Of a stretch of 64,000 nt of DNA, positions 52,079 to 61,554 are shown one piece after another. The notes beneath the pieces were generated by a model. It searched no databases and had not been told where the DNA came from. It saw nothing but the letters and a program-made list of their open reading frames with translations. A program made the translations under genes and the position numbers. This stretch comes from an uncultured Bacilli bacterium (GTDB lineage Bacteria > Bacillota_I > Bacilli_A > RF39 > UBA660): positions 372,001 to 436,000 of the forward strand of contig CAKPNA010000001.1 in assembly GCA_934168275.1 (NCBI GenBank). The letters run 5' to 3'. Position 1 is the stretch's first letter, and each line of letters opens with the position of its first letter.

Positions 52079-52746
52079 TAATCAACAAATACCATATTAG
52101 TATAATACTTCTCTAAAAATTCATCAGGATAATATTTATCCAAAAACTCCCCAAACTTTGTATATGGTGGAATATTCTGTCTACGATAATTCTGTCTAAT
52201 AATACTACTCCACGAAATAAAACAGTCAAATATCATAAACACCAATAATACCATTGTAAGTTTACACCCTATATTATAATCTATTCTCTCTATTAAATTA
52301 GACATAACAGGATATACCCACATATTCCATATCATCGCTAGCAATCCCCAAAAGAATGCATAAGGAATTGTTGTTCGACCATTTATATTTAAAAACTTAT
52401 CATTATAATTCCAAGAAACAGAACCCACTACTAATTCTTGCAAATAACTAGTAATATATTCTACTGTTCCTCCTAATACAGCGCCATATAATAAATAATG
52501 ATACCATTTATACTCTTTATCCTTAGCAAAAGCCATTGTTAATATAACCGCACCAGCACCATATAATGGATTAAATGGGCCATATATAACCCCACGTTTA
52601 AGTTTCCAAACCCATATTCCTTCATTTAATAGATGTAATACTAAAGTATATATTTGTTCCCAATAAACGCCAAATACTGATCCAATAATAAATACCCAAA
52701 AGTATTTATGAAAACAATATCCTTTAGCAAATTCATTTTTCTTCAT
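52078..52746 (-). CDS. Putative ABC-transporter-permease-like membrane protein (PF06541 type)
   Basis: 222 residues with six hydrophobic helices. Signatures KRGVIYGPFNPLYGAGAVIL, GAVLGGTVEYITSYLQE and the aromatic W-x(2)-FL fit the family annotated as putative ABC transporter type IV/CmpB, whose transport role has not been shown. It lies 16 bp after ltaS in the same direction, so it may belong to envelope biogenesis. Confidence 0.75.
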   Translation of the reverse strand: MKKNEFAKGYCFHKYFWVFIIGSVFGVYWEQIYTLVLHLLNEGIWVWKLKRGVIYGPFNPLYGAGAVILTMAFAKDKEYKWYHYLLYGAVLGGTVEYITSYLQELVVGSVSWNYNDKFLNINGRTTIPYAFFWGLLAMIWNMWVYPVMSNLIERIDYNIGCKLTMVLLVFMIFDCFISWSSIIRQNYRRQNIPPYTKFGEFLDKYYPDEFLEKYYTNMVFVD

Positions 52747-52761
52747 ACTACTCCTTACTAA

Positions 52762-54711
52762 TTATTTTTTATTTACTATCTCTTTTAGCAAGTCAAAATT
52801 AATTATATCATCTGATACTTCTAATATTTGCTGAGCCTTCTCTTTTCTAACATCAATATATTCTTTATCATAAATATCTATTATCATTTGATTCTTAATT
52901 GAATATACTTCATCATTTTGACTATTATAATAATATTTATCAGTAAGGAATGATCCACCTTTAAATACTACCATATTACTACCATCTTTAATACTCATAA
53001 TATCAGTACCTAAACTATACTTACTACTAACTCCAAGCATATTACCAAGTGTAGGTAAACTGTCTATCATACCCATTGGTGTATCACACTTAACATTAAA
53101 TTTTTGATCTTTAGTCCAAATAATATATGGTGTACTCTTATCTAAAGCATACTTATACTTATTAACATCCACATATCCTTTATCTCCACTCGTAAGTAAT
53201 TTACCGGTACTATTATTATAATTATATAATAAATTATAACTATCCATACCAATTCTAGCATCATGATCTCCATAAATAACTAATACTGTATTATCAAGTA
53301 ATCCTTCTTTATCTAACTCATCAATAAACTTGCCTAGAGCTTCATCAGAATAATGTAAGGCTTTAATATATCTACCCATAACATCATCTTCTAAATAACC
53401 AACATTATATTCACCCATTTTATCAGTATCACTCCATGGTACATGACTAGTTAAAGTAATTAATGTTCCCATAAACTTCTCATTGTTAGCCGCTATCTCT
53501 TTAATCATTGGAACACTTTGTCTAAAAAAAGACTTATCAGATAAACCAAAAGTACCAATTACATCATCTATTTCATAATAATTTTTAGAATAAAACTTAT
53601 CATATCCTAAACTCTTATGCATATTAGCCCTATTCCAAAAATCCCCATTATTTGCATGCATACTAAATGTATAATACCCTTGTTCTTTTAATAACTTCTG
53701 TAATGAAACATAATAATTATTAGCATAACTAACAAATACTGTCCCATTAGAAGAAGGCATCATAGATGTCGAAAAAGTAAATTCTGAATCACTACTAGTA
53801 CCTACTCCCACCTGTGGATAAAAATTACTAAAGAATATTCCTTCATTAGCTAATTTATTAATATTAGGTAATACTTCTTTCCCACCAAATGATAAATTCA
53901 TAACAAATGTCTGTAAACTCTCAAAATGTATTACTATAACATTCTTATCTTTAAATATATTGGTATATTCATTGTCACTTTTCTTAACTTTATTATTGTT
54001 ATAATAGTCCGTTACCTCTTTATAAGCTTTATCATGTCCAAAAATATTATTTAGTTTTGGCTCTAAACTCTGTACTAAATCATCAATTTGATACATATAT
54101 ACTCCAAAGCATTTAACTACTGATACTCTATTCCATAAGTTTAAAAATCTATTCCATTCTGGAGCACTAGATAATATAGAGCCTGTAGCCAATATAACTA
54201 TAATAGATACTACATACTTCTTCCACATTAACTTAAAATCACTCTTACGAATATAACTCATCGTAATATTATTTTTCTTTAAATAATTATAATACATTAT
54301 TATTGCCGGTATCTCTAACAAATAAATAAAATCAATTATATGAAATACATTTTCCATTACTCCAACATCCATATCTAATATAAATAAAGACGTTAAAAGA
54401 AGCGAAATAGATACAAAAGAATCATAATAGTGATAATATGCAGCATTTGCCAAACATATAACCGCTGTAATAATACTGCATACTAAATAATATTTAAATC
54501 TATTCTTCTCTTTAATTAAGAAAGAAAATGCCCCTATAATTAATAAAAAACCTAAATCAAATAATACCGGTCTAATATCATAAAAATTACCTACTGTTAA
54601 AATTCTTACTAATATACTATTAAAAAGAGAATAACCAACAAAAAACATAAACATCTTTTCTCTTTTAGCAAACTTAACAATTTTATTAAAAAAATTTTTT
54701 ACTTTATTCAT
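52762..54711 (-). CDS. ltaS: Lipoteichoic acid synthase (LtaS family)
   Basis: 649 residues. Five transmembrane helices in the first ~210 residues, then an extracellular sulfatase-fold domain: IVIHFESLQTFVM, PNINKLANEGIFFSNFYPQV, catalytic Thr in VGTSSDSEFTFSTS near residue 300, HANNGDFWNRA, and the metal-binding VIYGDHDARIG. It polymerises glycerol phosphate from phosphatidylglycerol. LtaS proteins are usually cut between the two parts; the likely cleavage loop is near 215-225. Start: ATG after GAGG. Confidence 0.93.
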   Translation of the reverse strand: MNKVKNFFNKIVKFAKREKMFMFFVGYSLFNSILVRILTVGNFYDIRPVLFDLGFLLIIGAFSFLIKEKNRFKYYLVCSIITAVICLANAAYYHYYDSFVSISLLLTSLFILDMDVGVMENVFHIIDFIYLLEIPAIIMYYNYLKKNNITMSYIRKSDFKLMWKKYVVSIIVILATGSILSSAPEWNRFLNLWNRVSVVKCFGVYMYQIDDLVQSLEPKLNNIFGHDKAYKEVTDYYNNNKVKKSDNEYTNIFKDKNVIVIHFESLQTFVMNLSFGGKEVLPNINKLANEGIFFSNFYPQVGVGTSSDSEFTFSTSMMPSSNGTVFVSYANNYYVSLQKLLKEQGYYTFSMHANNGDFWNRANMHKSLGYDKFYSKNYYEIDDVIGTFGLSDKSFFRQSVPMIKEIAANNEKFMGTLITLTSHVPWSDTDKMGEYNVGYLEDDVMGRYIKALHYSDEALGKFIDELDKEGLLDNTVLVIYGDHDARIGMDSYNLLYNYNNSTGKLLTSGDKGYVDVNKYKYALDKSTPYIIWTKDQKFNVKCDTPMGMIDSLPTLGNMLGVSSKYSLGTDIMSIKDGSNMVVFKGGSFLTDKYYYNSQNDEVYSIKNQMIIDIYDKEYIDVRKEKAQQILEVSDDIINFDLLKEIVNKK

Positions 54712-54847
54712 AAAATACCTCTTCTTTGTTAATTATTATAACACTATAACTATTATATTTCAATCAAACCATAGAAAACATACTAATCATTTTTTAAAAA
54801 TTTATAATTTTTTTATTTACATTGCTTATTATACTTTGTAAAAATAT

Positions 54848-54875
54848 TTGACATTGATAAATTTTAATATATAAT
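54848..54875 (+). promoter_or_regulatory. Promoter of dinD
   Basis: Perfect -35 TTGACA (54848-54853), 16 bp, perfect -10 TATAAT (54870-54875). No LexA-box (GAAC-N4-GTTC) seen around it. Confidence 0.75.
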
Positions 54876-54955
54876 TTGATATATACACAATAAAAAATTT
54901 AAAAAAACAGAAATACTAAAAAATACTAAAATATATAAGTAAAGGAAGGAAAATA

Positions 54956-55825
54956 ATGAAAAATGAACTAGAAATATATAAAGAGCAAAATTTTGAAGAA
55001 ATCAAACATATTAACGAAGAAGGAATGGAATATTGGTATGCTAGAGAACTTGCTAAAATTCTCGAATACACAGAATGGAGAAATTTTTTTAAAGTAATCA
55101 ATAAATCAATTACCGCCTGTAAAAATAGTAATAATAACCCAAAATACCATTTCGTTGAGATCAACAAAATGGTCAAATTAGGCTCTGGTGCTGAAAGAAA
55201 AGTTGAAGATTTTATACTAACAAGATATGCATGCTACTTAATAGTTCAAAACGCAGACTCCTCTAAGCAGGTAGTAGCTTTAGGACAAACCTATTTTGCT
55301 ATACAAACAAGAAAACAAGAATTGTTAGATGATGAAATTAAAAATTTATCTGAAAACCAAAAAAGAATTAAATTGAGAAATGAAGTTAAAGAAGGAAATA
55401 AAATACTCAGTGATACTGTTTACGAGATTGGCGCAAGAACCAACAAAGAATTTGCCAAATTTCATAATGAAGGATACAAAGGCTTATATGGTGGTGAAAC
55501 CGCTAAAGCTATAAAAAAGCGCAAAGGCATAGATGAAAAGGATGATATATTAGATTATATGGGAAACACAGAATTAGCAGCAAATTGGTTTAGAATAACA
55601 CAGGCAGATGAAATGTTGAAAAGAGATAAAATAGACACACTAGAAGAAGCAAACAGAACGCATAATAAGGCAGGAAAAGAAGTTAGAAAAACAATGATGA
55701 GGCTAAGTGGAATAAAACCGGAAGAACTTCCAACTCCAGAAAAATCTATAAAACAAATTGAAAAAGATGAAAAAATAAAAATTGAAGCAAAATTAAAAGA
55801 AATAGAACAAAATACAAAAAGTTAA
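54956..55825 (+). CDS. dinD: DNA-damage-inducible protein D-like
   Basis: 289 residues. BRO-N-like N-terminus (EGMEYWYARELAKILEYTEW, RNFFKVINKSI), DFILTRYACYLIVQNADSSK, then the DinD signature NKEFAKFHNEGYKGLYGGET and ELAANWFRITQADEML. DinD modulates RecA in enteric bacteria; in gut Firmicutes it is mostly carried on mobile DNA. Start: ATG with GGAAGG. An IS256 element is inserted 10 bp after its stop. Confidence 0.88.
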   Translation: MKNELEIYKEQNFEEIKHINEEGMEYWYARELAKILEYTEWRNFFKVINKSITACKNSNNNPKYHFVEINKMVKLGSGAERKVEDFILTRYACYLIVQNADSSKQVVALGQTYFAIQTRKQELLDDEIKNLSENQKRIKLRNEVKEGNKILSDTVYEIGARTNKEFAKFHNEGYKGLYGGETAKAIKKRKGIDEKDDILDYMGNTELAANWFRITQADEMLKRDKIDTLEEANRTHNKAGKEVRKTMMRLSGIKPEELPTPEKSIKQIEKDEKIKIEAKLKEIEQNTKS

Positions 55826-55834
55826 AAAAACTTC

Positions 55835-57213
55835 GAGATTGATTTATATCAGTCTCCTAAGTCTGTAAATAATTTTGTGTAAAGATGAATCCTTTCTGTG
55901 GTAATATAGAAATATATAACCAAGGAAGGATTTTTTGTATGAAAGAAAATAAAAATAATGAAGTTGTTAAATATTTATTAGAAAATTATGATATTAAAAA
56001 TGCAAATGATATTGCTTATGCATTAAAAGATATGTTTAAAGATACTATTCAAACTATGATGAATGCTGAATTTGATTCATCTATGGGTTATGAAAAAAGT
56101 GATAATAAAATAGAAAAATCAAACTATAGAAATGGCTATTCTTCTAAAAAGGTAAAAAGTCAATTTGGCGAATTTGATTTAACTATTCCTAGGGATAGAA
56201 ATGCCGAATTTGAACCACAAATTGTTCCTAAAAATAAAAGAGATATTTCTGGAATTGAAGAGAAAGTTATAAATCTCTATGGTAAAGGTTTATCTACTAG
56301 AGAAATAAGCGACTCTATCGAAGATATTTATGGAGTTCAATTGTCTGCTACAATGATTAGCAATATTACTGATGCTGTTTTAGAAGAAATAGAAGAATGG
56401 CAAAAAAGACCACTAAAGGAAGTTTATCCAATTGTTTTTATTGATGCAGTACATTTTAATGTTAAACAAGAAAATGTTATAGTAAAAAAGGCCGCTTATG
56501 TTATTCTTGGAGTTACTACTGAAGGATTTAAGGAAGTACTAGGAATATGGATTGGAGAAAATGAATCTGCAAAATATTGGTTAGGTACTTTAAACGAATT
56601 AAAGAATCGTGGAGTCAAAGACATATTAATTATCTGTTCTGATGGATTAAAAGGAATAAATGAAGCAATTAAAGCGGTTTATCCAAATGCTATGCAACAA
56701 AGATGTATTGTTCATTTTATTAGAAATTCTGTTAAATTTGTTTCTTATAAACACTTAAAAGAATTTTGTAATAATTTAAGAACTATATATAAATCAAATA
56801 CAGAAAAGGAGGCAAGAGAAAATTTAGAAAAAGTAAAAGCAAAATGGAAAGATATTTACCCAACCAGTTTAAAAGTTTGGGAAGATAATTGGGAAGCAAT
56901 TTGTACTTTATTCAATTATTCTAAAGAATTAAGAAGAATAATGTATACAACTAATGCTATTGAAAGTTTAAATCGTTCTTATCGTAAATATACTAAAACC
57001 AAAGGTGTATTTACTAGTGATAACTCTTTAATGAAATGTTTATTTTTAGCTACTAGAAATGTAGAAAAAAAGTGGACTACTAGATACCCTAATTGGGATA
57101 TGATTTATAATGAACTAAATATTTTATATCCCGAACGATTAAATTGATCTTTGAAAATTATTCAATTTATGTTGTTATTATGGTAACAAAAAGAGACTGA
57201 TATAATCAATCTC
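55835..57213 (+). mobile_element. IS256-family insertion sequence
   Basis: Ends: GAGATTGATTTATATCAGTC (55835 onward) and, on the other strand, GAGATTGATTATATCAGTCTC (ending at 57213), identical except for one T. Between them one intact transposase. No clear 8-9-bp target duplication is visible, so the insertion may be old or recombined. Confidence 0.85.
55939..57147 (+). CDS. IS256-family (Mutator-type) transposase
   Basis: 402 residues. DDE motifs: first D in VFIDAVHFNVK, second in LIICSDGLKGI, E in YTTNAIESLNRSYRK, with the characteristic QRCIVHFIRN. I start at the ATG at 55939 (AAGGAAGG upstream); the ORF extends 18 codons further without support. Apparently intact and potentially active. 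Confidence 0.93.
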   Translation: MKENKNNEVVKYLLENYDIKNANDIAYALKDMFKDTIQTMMNAEFDSSMGYEKSDNKIEKSNYRNGYSSKKVKSQFGEFDLTIPRDRNAEFEPQIVPKNKRDISGIEEKVINLYGKGLSTREISDSIEDIYGVQLSATMISNITDAVLEEIEEWQKRPLKEVYPIVFIDAVHFNVKQENVIVKKAAYVILGVTTEGFKEVLGIWIGENESAKYWLGTLNELKNRGVKDILIICSDGLKGINEAIKAVYPNAMQQRCIVHFIRNSVKFVSYKHLKEFCNNLRTIYKSNTEKEARENLEKVKAKWKDIYPTSLKVWEDNWEAICTLFNYSKELRRIMYTTNAIESLNRSYRKYTKTKGVFTSDNSLMKCLFLATRNVEKKWTTRYPNWDMIYNELNILYPERLN

Positions 57214-57349
57214 CTTTTTCACATTATATAAAAATATTATAAAATTATTTTTTTGGCAGTTTCACATTAAATAATAACCAAATTTATTTATAAAAAATAC
57301 TAAATAAGTCAAAATTAAAATAGAACAAAAGATAAATTAAAATTTATCA

Positions 57350-57475
57350 TCGAAACCTCACGATTTCAAATTTCTGCTTCACAGACACTCTAATGAGCCT
57401 TCTCCAACAGACTTAAATTCCGATAGTCGCTACCGTACATAATATATATTTTTAATTTAATTTACTTGCTCTTTT
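57350..57475 (-). ncRNA. Putative omega (guide) RNA scaffold of the TnpB element
   Basis: The 3' flank of tnpB on the minus strand is the only conserved-looking non-AT stretch here. It has a GGTAG/CTATC stem, the CTGTGAAGCAG segment and a final stem GAAATC-GTGA-GGTTTC (57352-57367), the layout of right ends of IS200/IS605-type elements. TnpB RNAs run from the gene's 3' end into this right end, and the bases just beyond (about 57330-57350) act as guide. The boundary is inferred. Confidence 0.55.
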
Positions 57476-58630
57476 TTAATAATTACTGCAATAGTTTTTC
57501 ATATACATTTTTACACCTTCAAACATAATGTTGATACTAGCATTCAAATCTCTATCTATTTCCAAATGACACTTTGTACATTTATATGTCCTTTCGTTTA
57601 GGTTCTTATATTTTTTATCAATATTTTCACATACACTACAAGTTTGACTTGAGGGATAATAATCATATATTTGATAAAACTGTTTACCTTTAAATTTCGA
57701 TTTATACTCTAGTTGTTTTAATATTTCATTAAAACTTGCATCATTTATATTTTTTGATAGAGTTGTCTTTTTGCCATTTATTATCATTTCTTTAGTATGA
57801 AGTTTTTCACATGTGATAATATCATATTCATCTGTAATATTTTTAGTTATTTTATGTATATAATATTTTCTTGCATTTGCTAGTTTTGAATGAAGTATCG
57901 CTAATTTTTGTTTGCACTTTTTATAATTTTCACTACCTTTTACTTTTCTTGCTAATAATCTTTGCATTCTCTCTATTCTTTTTTCATACTTTAAGATATA
58001 TTTATTGTTTTCAAATACAGTTCCATCAGAAAGAGTTAAAAGATTTTTAACTCCTAAATCTATACCTACTATCGAAGTTGGAATAACTTTATCGATTTCA
58101 TCATGAATTTCAAAAAGTACAGAAACATAATATTTTCCACTTGGTTCTTTTGAAATAGTCGCATTTAATATTCTCCCATTGATTGATTCAGTGTTTCTAT
58201 AACCTCTAATTTTCATTACTTTAAGTTTAGGCAATTTAATAGTTTTGTTTTTTAAATCAAGTTCAATATTACAATAGTTATGATTTTTGTACGTACCATA
58301 AACAGCAGTTGTATTATAACTATTTTTACTAAATTTACTTTTGAATTTTGGATAACCACCTTGTTTATTAAAAAATCTTTTATATGAATCATCTAGATTA
58401 AACAATGCTTTATTTATAGCAATACTATCTATTTCTTGTAAAAATGGATATTCGTATTTTAAATGATGAGTATAATGTCTTATATTTCCATTTGCTTTCT
58501 TATAACCGTTTTCTTTTAACATATTTAAAAAATAGTTGTAGACAAACCTAGTACATCCTAAAGTTTTATTAATTAAAGTTCTTTGATTTTCATTTGGATA
58601 AATTCTAAATTTATATGCTTTGTAATACAT
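57476..58630 (-). CDS. tnpB: TnpB RNA-guided nuclease (IS200/IS605-family OrfB)
   Basis: 384 residues from the ATG at 58628-58630. N-terminal KAYKFRIYPNENQRTLINKT, then the split RuvC domain: D in GIDLGVKNLLTL (~190), E in CEKLHTKEM (~272), D in DRDLNASINI (~358). A zinc ribbon CSVC...CTKC lies before the last motif. All catalytic residues are present, so it is probably an active nuclease. No tnpA transposase is seen, so it is either an orphan or mobilised in trans. A run of seven G precedes the start. Confidence 0.92.
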   Translation of the reverse strand: MYYKAYKFRIYPNENQRTLINKTLGCTRFVYNYFLNMLKENGYKKANGNIRHYTHHLKYEYPFLQEIDSIAINKALFNLDDSYKRFFNKQGGYPKFKSKFSKNSYNTTAVYGTYKNHNYCNIELDLKNKTIKLPKLKVMKIRGYRNTESINGRILNATISKEPSGKYYVSVLFEIHDEIDKVIPTSIVGIDLGVKNLLTLSDGTVFENNKYILKYEKRIERMQRLLARKVKGSENYKKCKQKLAILHSKLANARKYYIHKITKNITDEYDIITCEKLHTKEMIINGKKTTLSKNINDASFNEILKQLEYKSKFKGKQFYQIYDYYPSSQTCSVCENIDKKYKNLNERTYKCTKCHLEIDRDLNASINIMFEGVKMYMKNYCSNY

Positions 58631-58750
58631 TGACAACCCCCCCTTGTTAGTTTCTTAATACTATACTTATCATACAATATTAATCAATGTATAGCAATAA
58701 AATTTACAATTCTTTTCAAATCATTTTTTTGAAGAACTTTCCTATTTAAT

Positions 58751-58776
58751 AAAAAAACAGGACACTATATCCTGTT
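58751..58776 (-). terminator. Terminator of tRNA-Asn
   Basis: AACAGGA/TCCTGTT stem followed by seven T on the minus strand. Confidence 0.85.
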
Positions 58777-58787
58777 AAATTATCAAA

Positions 58788-58863
58788 TGGCGCCTAATGT
58801 AGGACTCGAACCTACGACCTATCGGTTAACAGCCGAGTGCTCTACCGACTGAGCTAATTAGGC
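58788..58863 (-). tRNA. tRNA-Asn (GUU)
   Basis: 76 nt with encoded CCA. Acceptor GCCTAAT/ATTAGGC, discriminator G, D-arm TAGCTCAGTCGGTAGAGCA, anticodon loop CTGTTAA (GUU), T-arm GTAGG-TTCGAGT-CCTAC. Own promoter and terminator. Confidence 0.97.
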
Positions 58864-58885
58864 ATCTATCGCAAATGACTATTTC

Positions 58886-58914
58886 ATTATATAATAAAAT
58901 AATCTATTATGCAA
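58886..58914 (-). promoter_or_regulatory. Promoter of tRNA-Asn
   Basis: -35 TTGCAT (58909-58914), 17 bp, -10 TATAAT (58886-58891), 22 bp upstream of the tRNA. Confidence 0.75.
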
Positions 58915-59029
58915 TACCTTTTTTATTATTTTTTCACTTTTTTTCTAATTTATGCATCTATGTTTTAATTTTTAATAATAAATCACAAAGTTATTCCCGT
59001 ACAGTAGAGTAACTTTTTACATCGTAATA

Positions 59030-59056
59030 AAAAAGCAGCCATTATTAAGCTACTCC
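59030..59056 (-). terminator. Terminator of the tsa operon
   Basis: GTAGC/GCTGC stem (with a G-U pair) containing the tsaD stop, followed by six T on the minus strand. Confidence 0.65.
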
Positions 59057-60072
59057 ATACCATTAAACTTATATAAACTATCTACTGCTGTAGCATCAAG
59101 CTCCAAATTAGCCCTAATACCAGCCTTATATGCATAATATCCTGCTGCCCCGATCATTGCTGCATTATCTGTACAATATTTTATTCTAGGTACACTAAAA
59201 TTATAACCATTTTCTATACATAACTTACTTAAATTATCACGAAGACCTTTATTAGCCGCTACTCCACCAGCCATAACTAAGTTATGAACACCATACTCTT
59301 TCATAGCACGCATAGTCTTTTTGGATAATACTTCCACTACTCTATTTTGAAAAGAACAACACATATCATTAATTCTTATCTCATTACCTCTTTGTTTTTC
59401 ATTATGTACTAAATTAACAACAGCACTCTTTATCCCACTAAAAGAAAAGTTATAACTATCATCATTAAGTGGAAGTGGTAAATTATATGTATCATTACCA
59501 ATATGCGCTCTTTCATCAACTAATGGCCCACCCGGATAACTAAGACCAAGTATTTTAGCTACCTTATCATAAGCTTCCCCAACTGCATCATCCAATGTTG
59601 AACCAATCTTTTTAAATGAATAGTCCTTATCCATATATACCAAATCAGTATGTCCCCCACTAACAACAAGAGCTATTAATGGGAACTCTAATCTTTTCTC
59701 TAGATTATTAGCGTATATATGACCAGCAATATGATGAACAGGTATTAAAGGTTTATTACAAACTAAAGATATTGTTTTAGCGCATTGAAGTCCTATCATC
59801 AAAGAGCCTATTAACCCCGGACCATAAGTAACTCCAACAATATCTATATCATCAAGACTCATCTTACTCTCAGTAAGTAATTCATCAAGTACTATTGTAA
59901 TACTTTCAATATGACTCCTACTTGCAATCTCCGGTACTACTCCACCAAACTTCTTATGAATATCAATTTGTGTTAAAACAACCGTACTAATTTCTTCTAT
60001 ACCATTTTTAATAATACTCATACTAGTCTCATCACAAGAAGACTCAATTGCTAAACAATATATATCTTTCAT
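59050..60072 (-). CDS. tsaD: tRNA threonylcarbamoyladenosine transferase subunit TsaD
   Basis: 340 residues. ESSCDETSMSII (ASKHA phosphate loop 1), metal-binding HHIAGH, VVSGGHTDLVYM, and MAGGVAANKGLR are clear. It transfers threonylcarbamoyl to A37 of ANN-decoding tRNAs with TsaB and TsaE. It starts immediately after rimI, with AGGTGAT at the rimI end as ribosome site. Confidence 0.97.
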   Translation of the reverse strand: MKDIYCLAIESSCDETSMSIIKNGIEEISTVVLTQIDIHKKFGGVVPEIASRSHIESITIVLDELLTESKMSLDDIDIVGVTYGPGLIGSLMIGLQCAKTISLVCNKPLIPVHHIAGHIYANNLEKRLEFPLIALVVSGGHTDLVYMDKDYSFKKIGSTLDDAVGEAYDKVAKILGLSYPGGPLVDERAHIGNDTYNLPLPLNDDSYNFSFSGIKSAVVNLVHNEKQRGNEIRINDMCCSFQNRVVEVLSKKTMRAMKEYGVHNLVMAGGVAANKGLRDNLSKLCIENGYNFSVPRIKYCTDNAAMIGAAGYYAYKAGIRANLELDATAVDSLYKFNGME

Positions 60073-60426
60073 TTACATCACCTGCTTTTCCATCAAAATA
60101 CCATCTTCATTACCATAATAAAACTTTCTTAAAGCTACTTCATTAAATCCAAACTTCCTATACATATGTCTGGCTATTTCATTACTTACCCTAACTTCTA
60201 AAGTAATATTAACTACTCTATTACTAATAGCTTCACTAATCAAATAACTCATTAACTTAGAGCCTATTCCTTTATTACGATAATTACTATCTACCATAAT
60301 ATTATTAATTTCCATTCTATCATATATTAAAGCATATTCTAAATAACCTACTGCTTCATCATCAATAAGATAATTAACACATCTTACAAAAGGATTATTA
60401 CTACTGCTATCTACTTCAACTATCAT
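60073..60426 (-). CDS. rimI: Ribosomal-protein-alanine N-acetyltransferase-like GNAT
   Basis: 117 residues, short for RimI (~145) because the N-terminus is trimmed. Motif A: IMVDSNYRNKGIGSKLMSYL; then NITLEVRVSNEIARHMYRKF, GFNEVALRKFYY, the RimI signature. Position between tsaB and tsaD is conserved in Firmicutes. Substrate in this organism is inferred. The start overlaps the tsaB stop region by one base. Confidence 0.88.
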   Translation of the reverse strand: MIVEVDSSSNNPFVRCVNYLIDDEAVGYLEYALIYDRMEINNIMVDSNYRNKGIGSKLMSYLISEAISNRVVNITLEVRVSNEIARHMYRKFGFNEVALRKFYYGNEDGILMEKQVM

Positions 60427-61049
60427 TACTTACTCTCTAATACTTGTGGTAATTTCAAATAATTAGGTACAATAGCATGTGCTGATACCTTTTCTTTATC
60501 CATGTAATAATTAATAATCTTAACAAAATCTAAGTTAACTTTATTAACCTTAATTACCCCAACAACATTAAAATCATTACTAATTACTTTTGGATTATAT
60601 TCATTATATAATCTGATAACTTCGTTAGCATCACAGAACTTTTCATCAATTACATCATTATAATTACTATCATATAATCCAACATAGTAGTTACCATTAT
60701 TAGCACTTATTAAAGATAAATAATAATCACTACTATAATCGCAACTAACTGCTAATTCTTTTAAAGAAGAAACCGGTGTAATATCCTTTTTAATTAAATA
60801 ACCATAAGTTTTAGCTATACTAACACCTATTCTAACCCCTGTAAATGAACCAGGACCATTACATACCATAATATTATTAATATCATTAGCGTCTATTCCT
60901 GCTTCATCTAAGCAATTTTTAATAAAACTAGTGGTATATTTAGAATGACCACTAGGTATACAAGCCTCTTTACTAGCTAATACCTTATCCCCTGAAACAA
61001 TAGCAATATAGACATTTATACTACTAGTATCTATAAATAAAGTTATCAT
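60426..61049 (-). CDS. tsaB: TsaB, tRNA t6A synthesis scaffold
   Basis: 207 residues, an ASKHA-fold paralogue of TsaD without catalytic metal site. LFIDTSSINVYIAIVSGDKV, then the family mark NGPGSFTGVRIGVSIAK. Dimerises with TsaD. Overlaps tsaE by 4 bp, hence translational coupling. C-terminus slightly short. Confidence 0.93.
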   Translation of the reverse strand: MITLFIDTSSINVYIAIVSGDKVLASKEACIPSGHSKYTTSFIKNCLDEAGIDANDINNIMVCNGPGSFTGVRIGVSIAKTYGYLIKKDITPVSSLKELAVSCDYSSDYYLSLISANNGNYYVGLYDSNYNDVIDEKFCDANEVIRLYNEYNPKVISNDFNVVGVIKVNKVNLDFVKIINYYMDKEKVSAHAIVPNYLKLPQVLESK

Positions 61050-61495
61050 ATAACATCCTCACATACTTCTACATATCTACTACCTCTAGGGCGTAAAATA
61101 ACTAATCTAGACTCTTCACCAACAATCTTAATTTCAATATCTAATCTCTCACTAGGTAAATAATCTTTAATCATATCAGCCCATTCAATAATAGTTACTC
61201 CACCCTTATCATAGTATTCTTCAATGCCTAAATTATCAACATTGCCAGAGACTCTATATACATCCATATGATATAAAGGAAGTTCCCCGATATATTCTTT
61301 AATTATATTAAAAGTAGGAGAACTAACATCACTAATTCCCATTGCATCCGCAAAAGCCTTAGCAAATACTGTCTTACCACTACCAAGTTCCCCATTTAAG
61401 CAAATTACCATATTAGGAAACTTTTCGCTTTCTATATTTTGTGCAAGTTCAATCATTTCACTTTCACTTCTAATAGTTAATTTATATTCATCCAT
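61046..61495 (-). CDS. tsaE: TsaE, tRNA t6A ATPase
   Basis: 149 residues. Walker A LNGELGSGKTVFAKAFA, SSPTFNIIKEY, HMDVYR, and the Walker-B-like VTIIEWADMI. ATP hydrolysis resets the TsaBD complex. I place the start at the ATG at 61493-61495, with GAGGATG upstream; an ATG 15 nt further up is possible. Confidence 0.94.
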   Translation of the reverse strand: MDEYKLTIRSESEMIELAQNIESEKFPNMVICLNGELGSGKTVFAKAFADAMGISDVSSPTFNIIKEYIGELPLYHMDVYRVSGNVDNLGIEEYYDKGGVTIIEWADMIKDYLPSERLDIEIKIVGEESRLVILRPRGSRYVEVCEDVI

Positions 61496-61554
61496 ATCTG
61501 TCATCCTCATCTTTCATTTTAATTATAACAAAAGATATATTAACAATTCAATAC

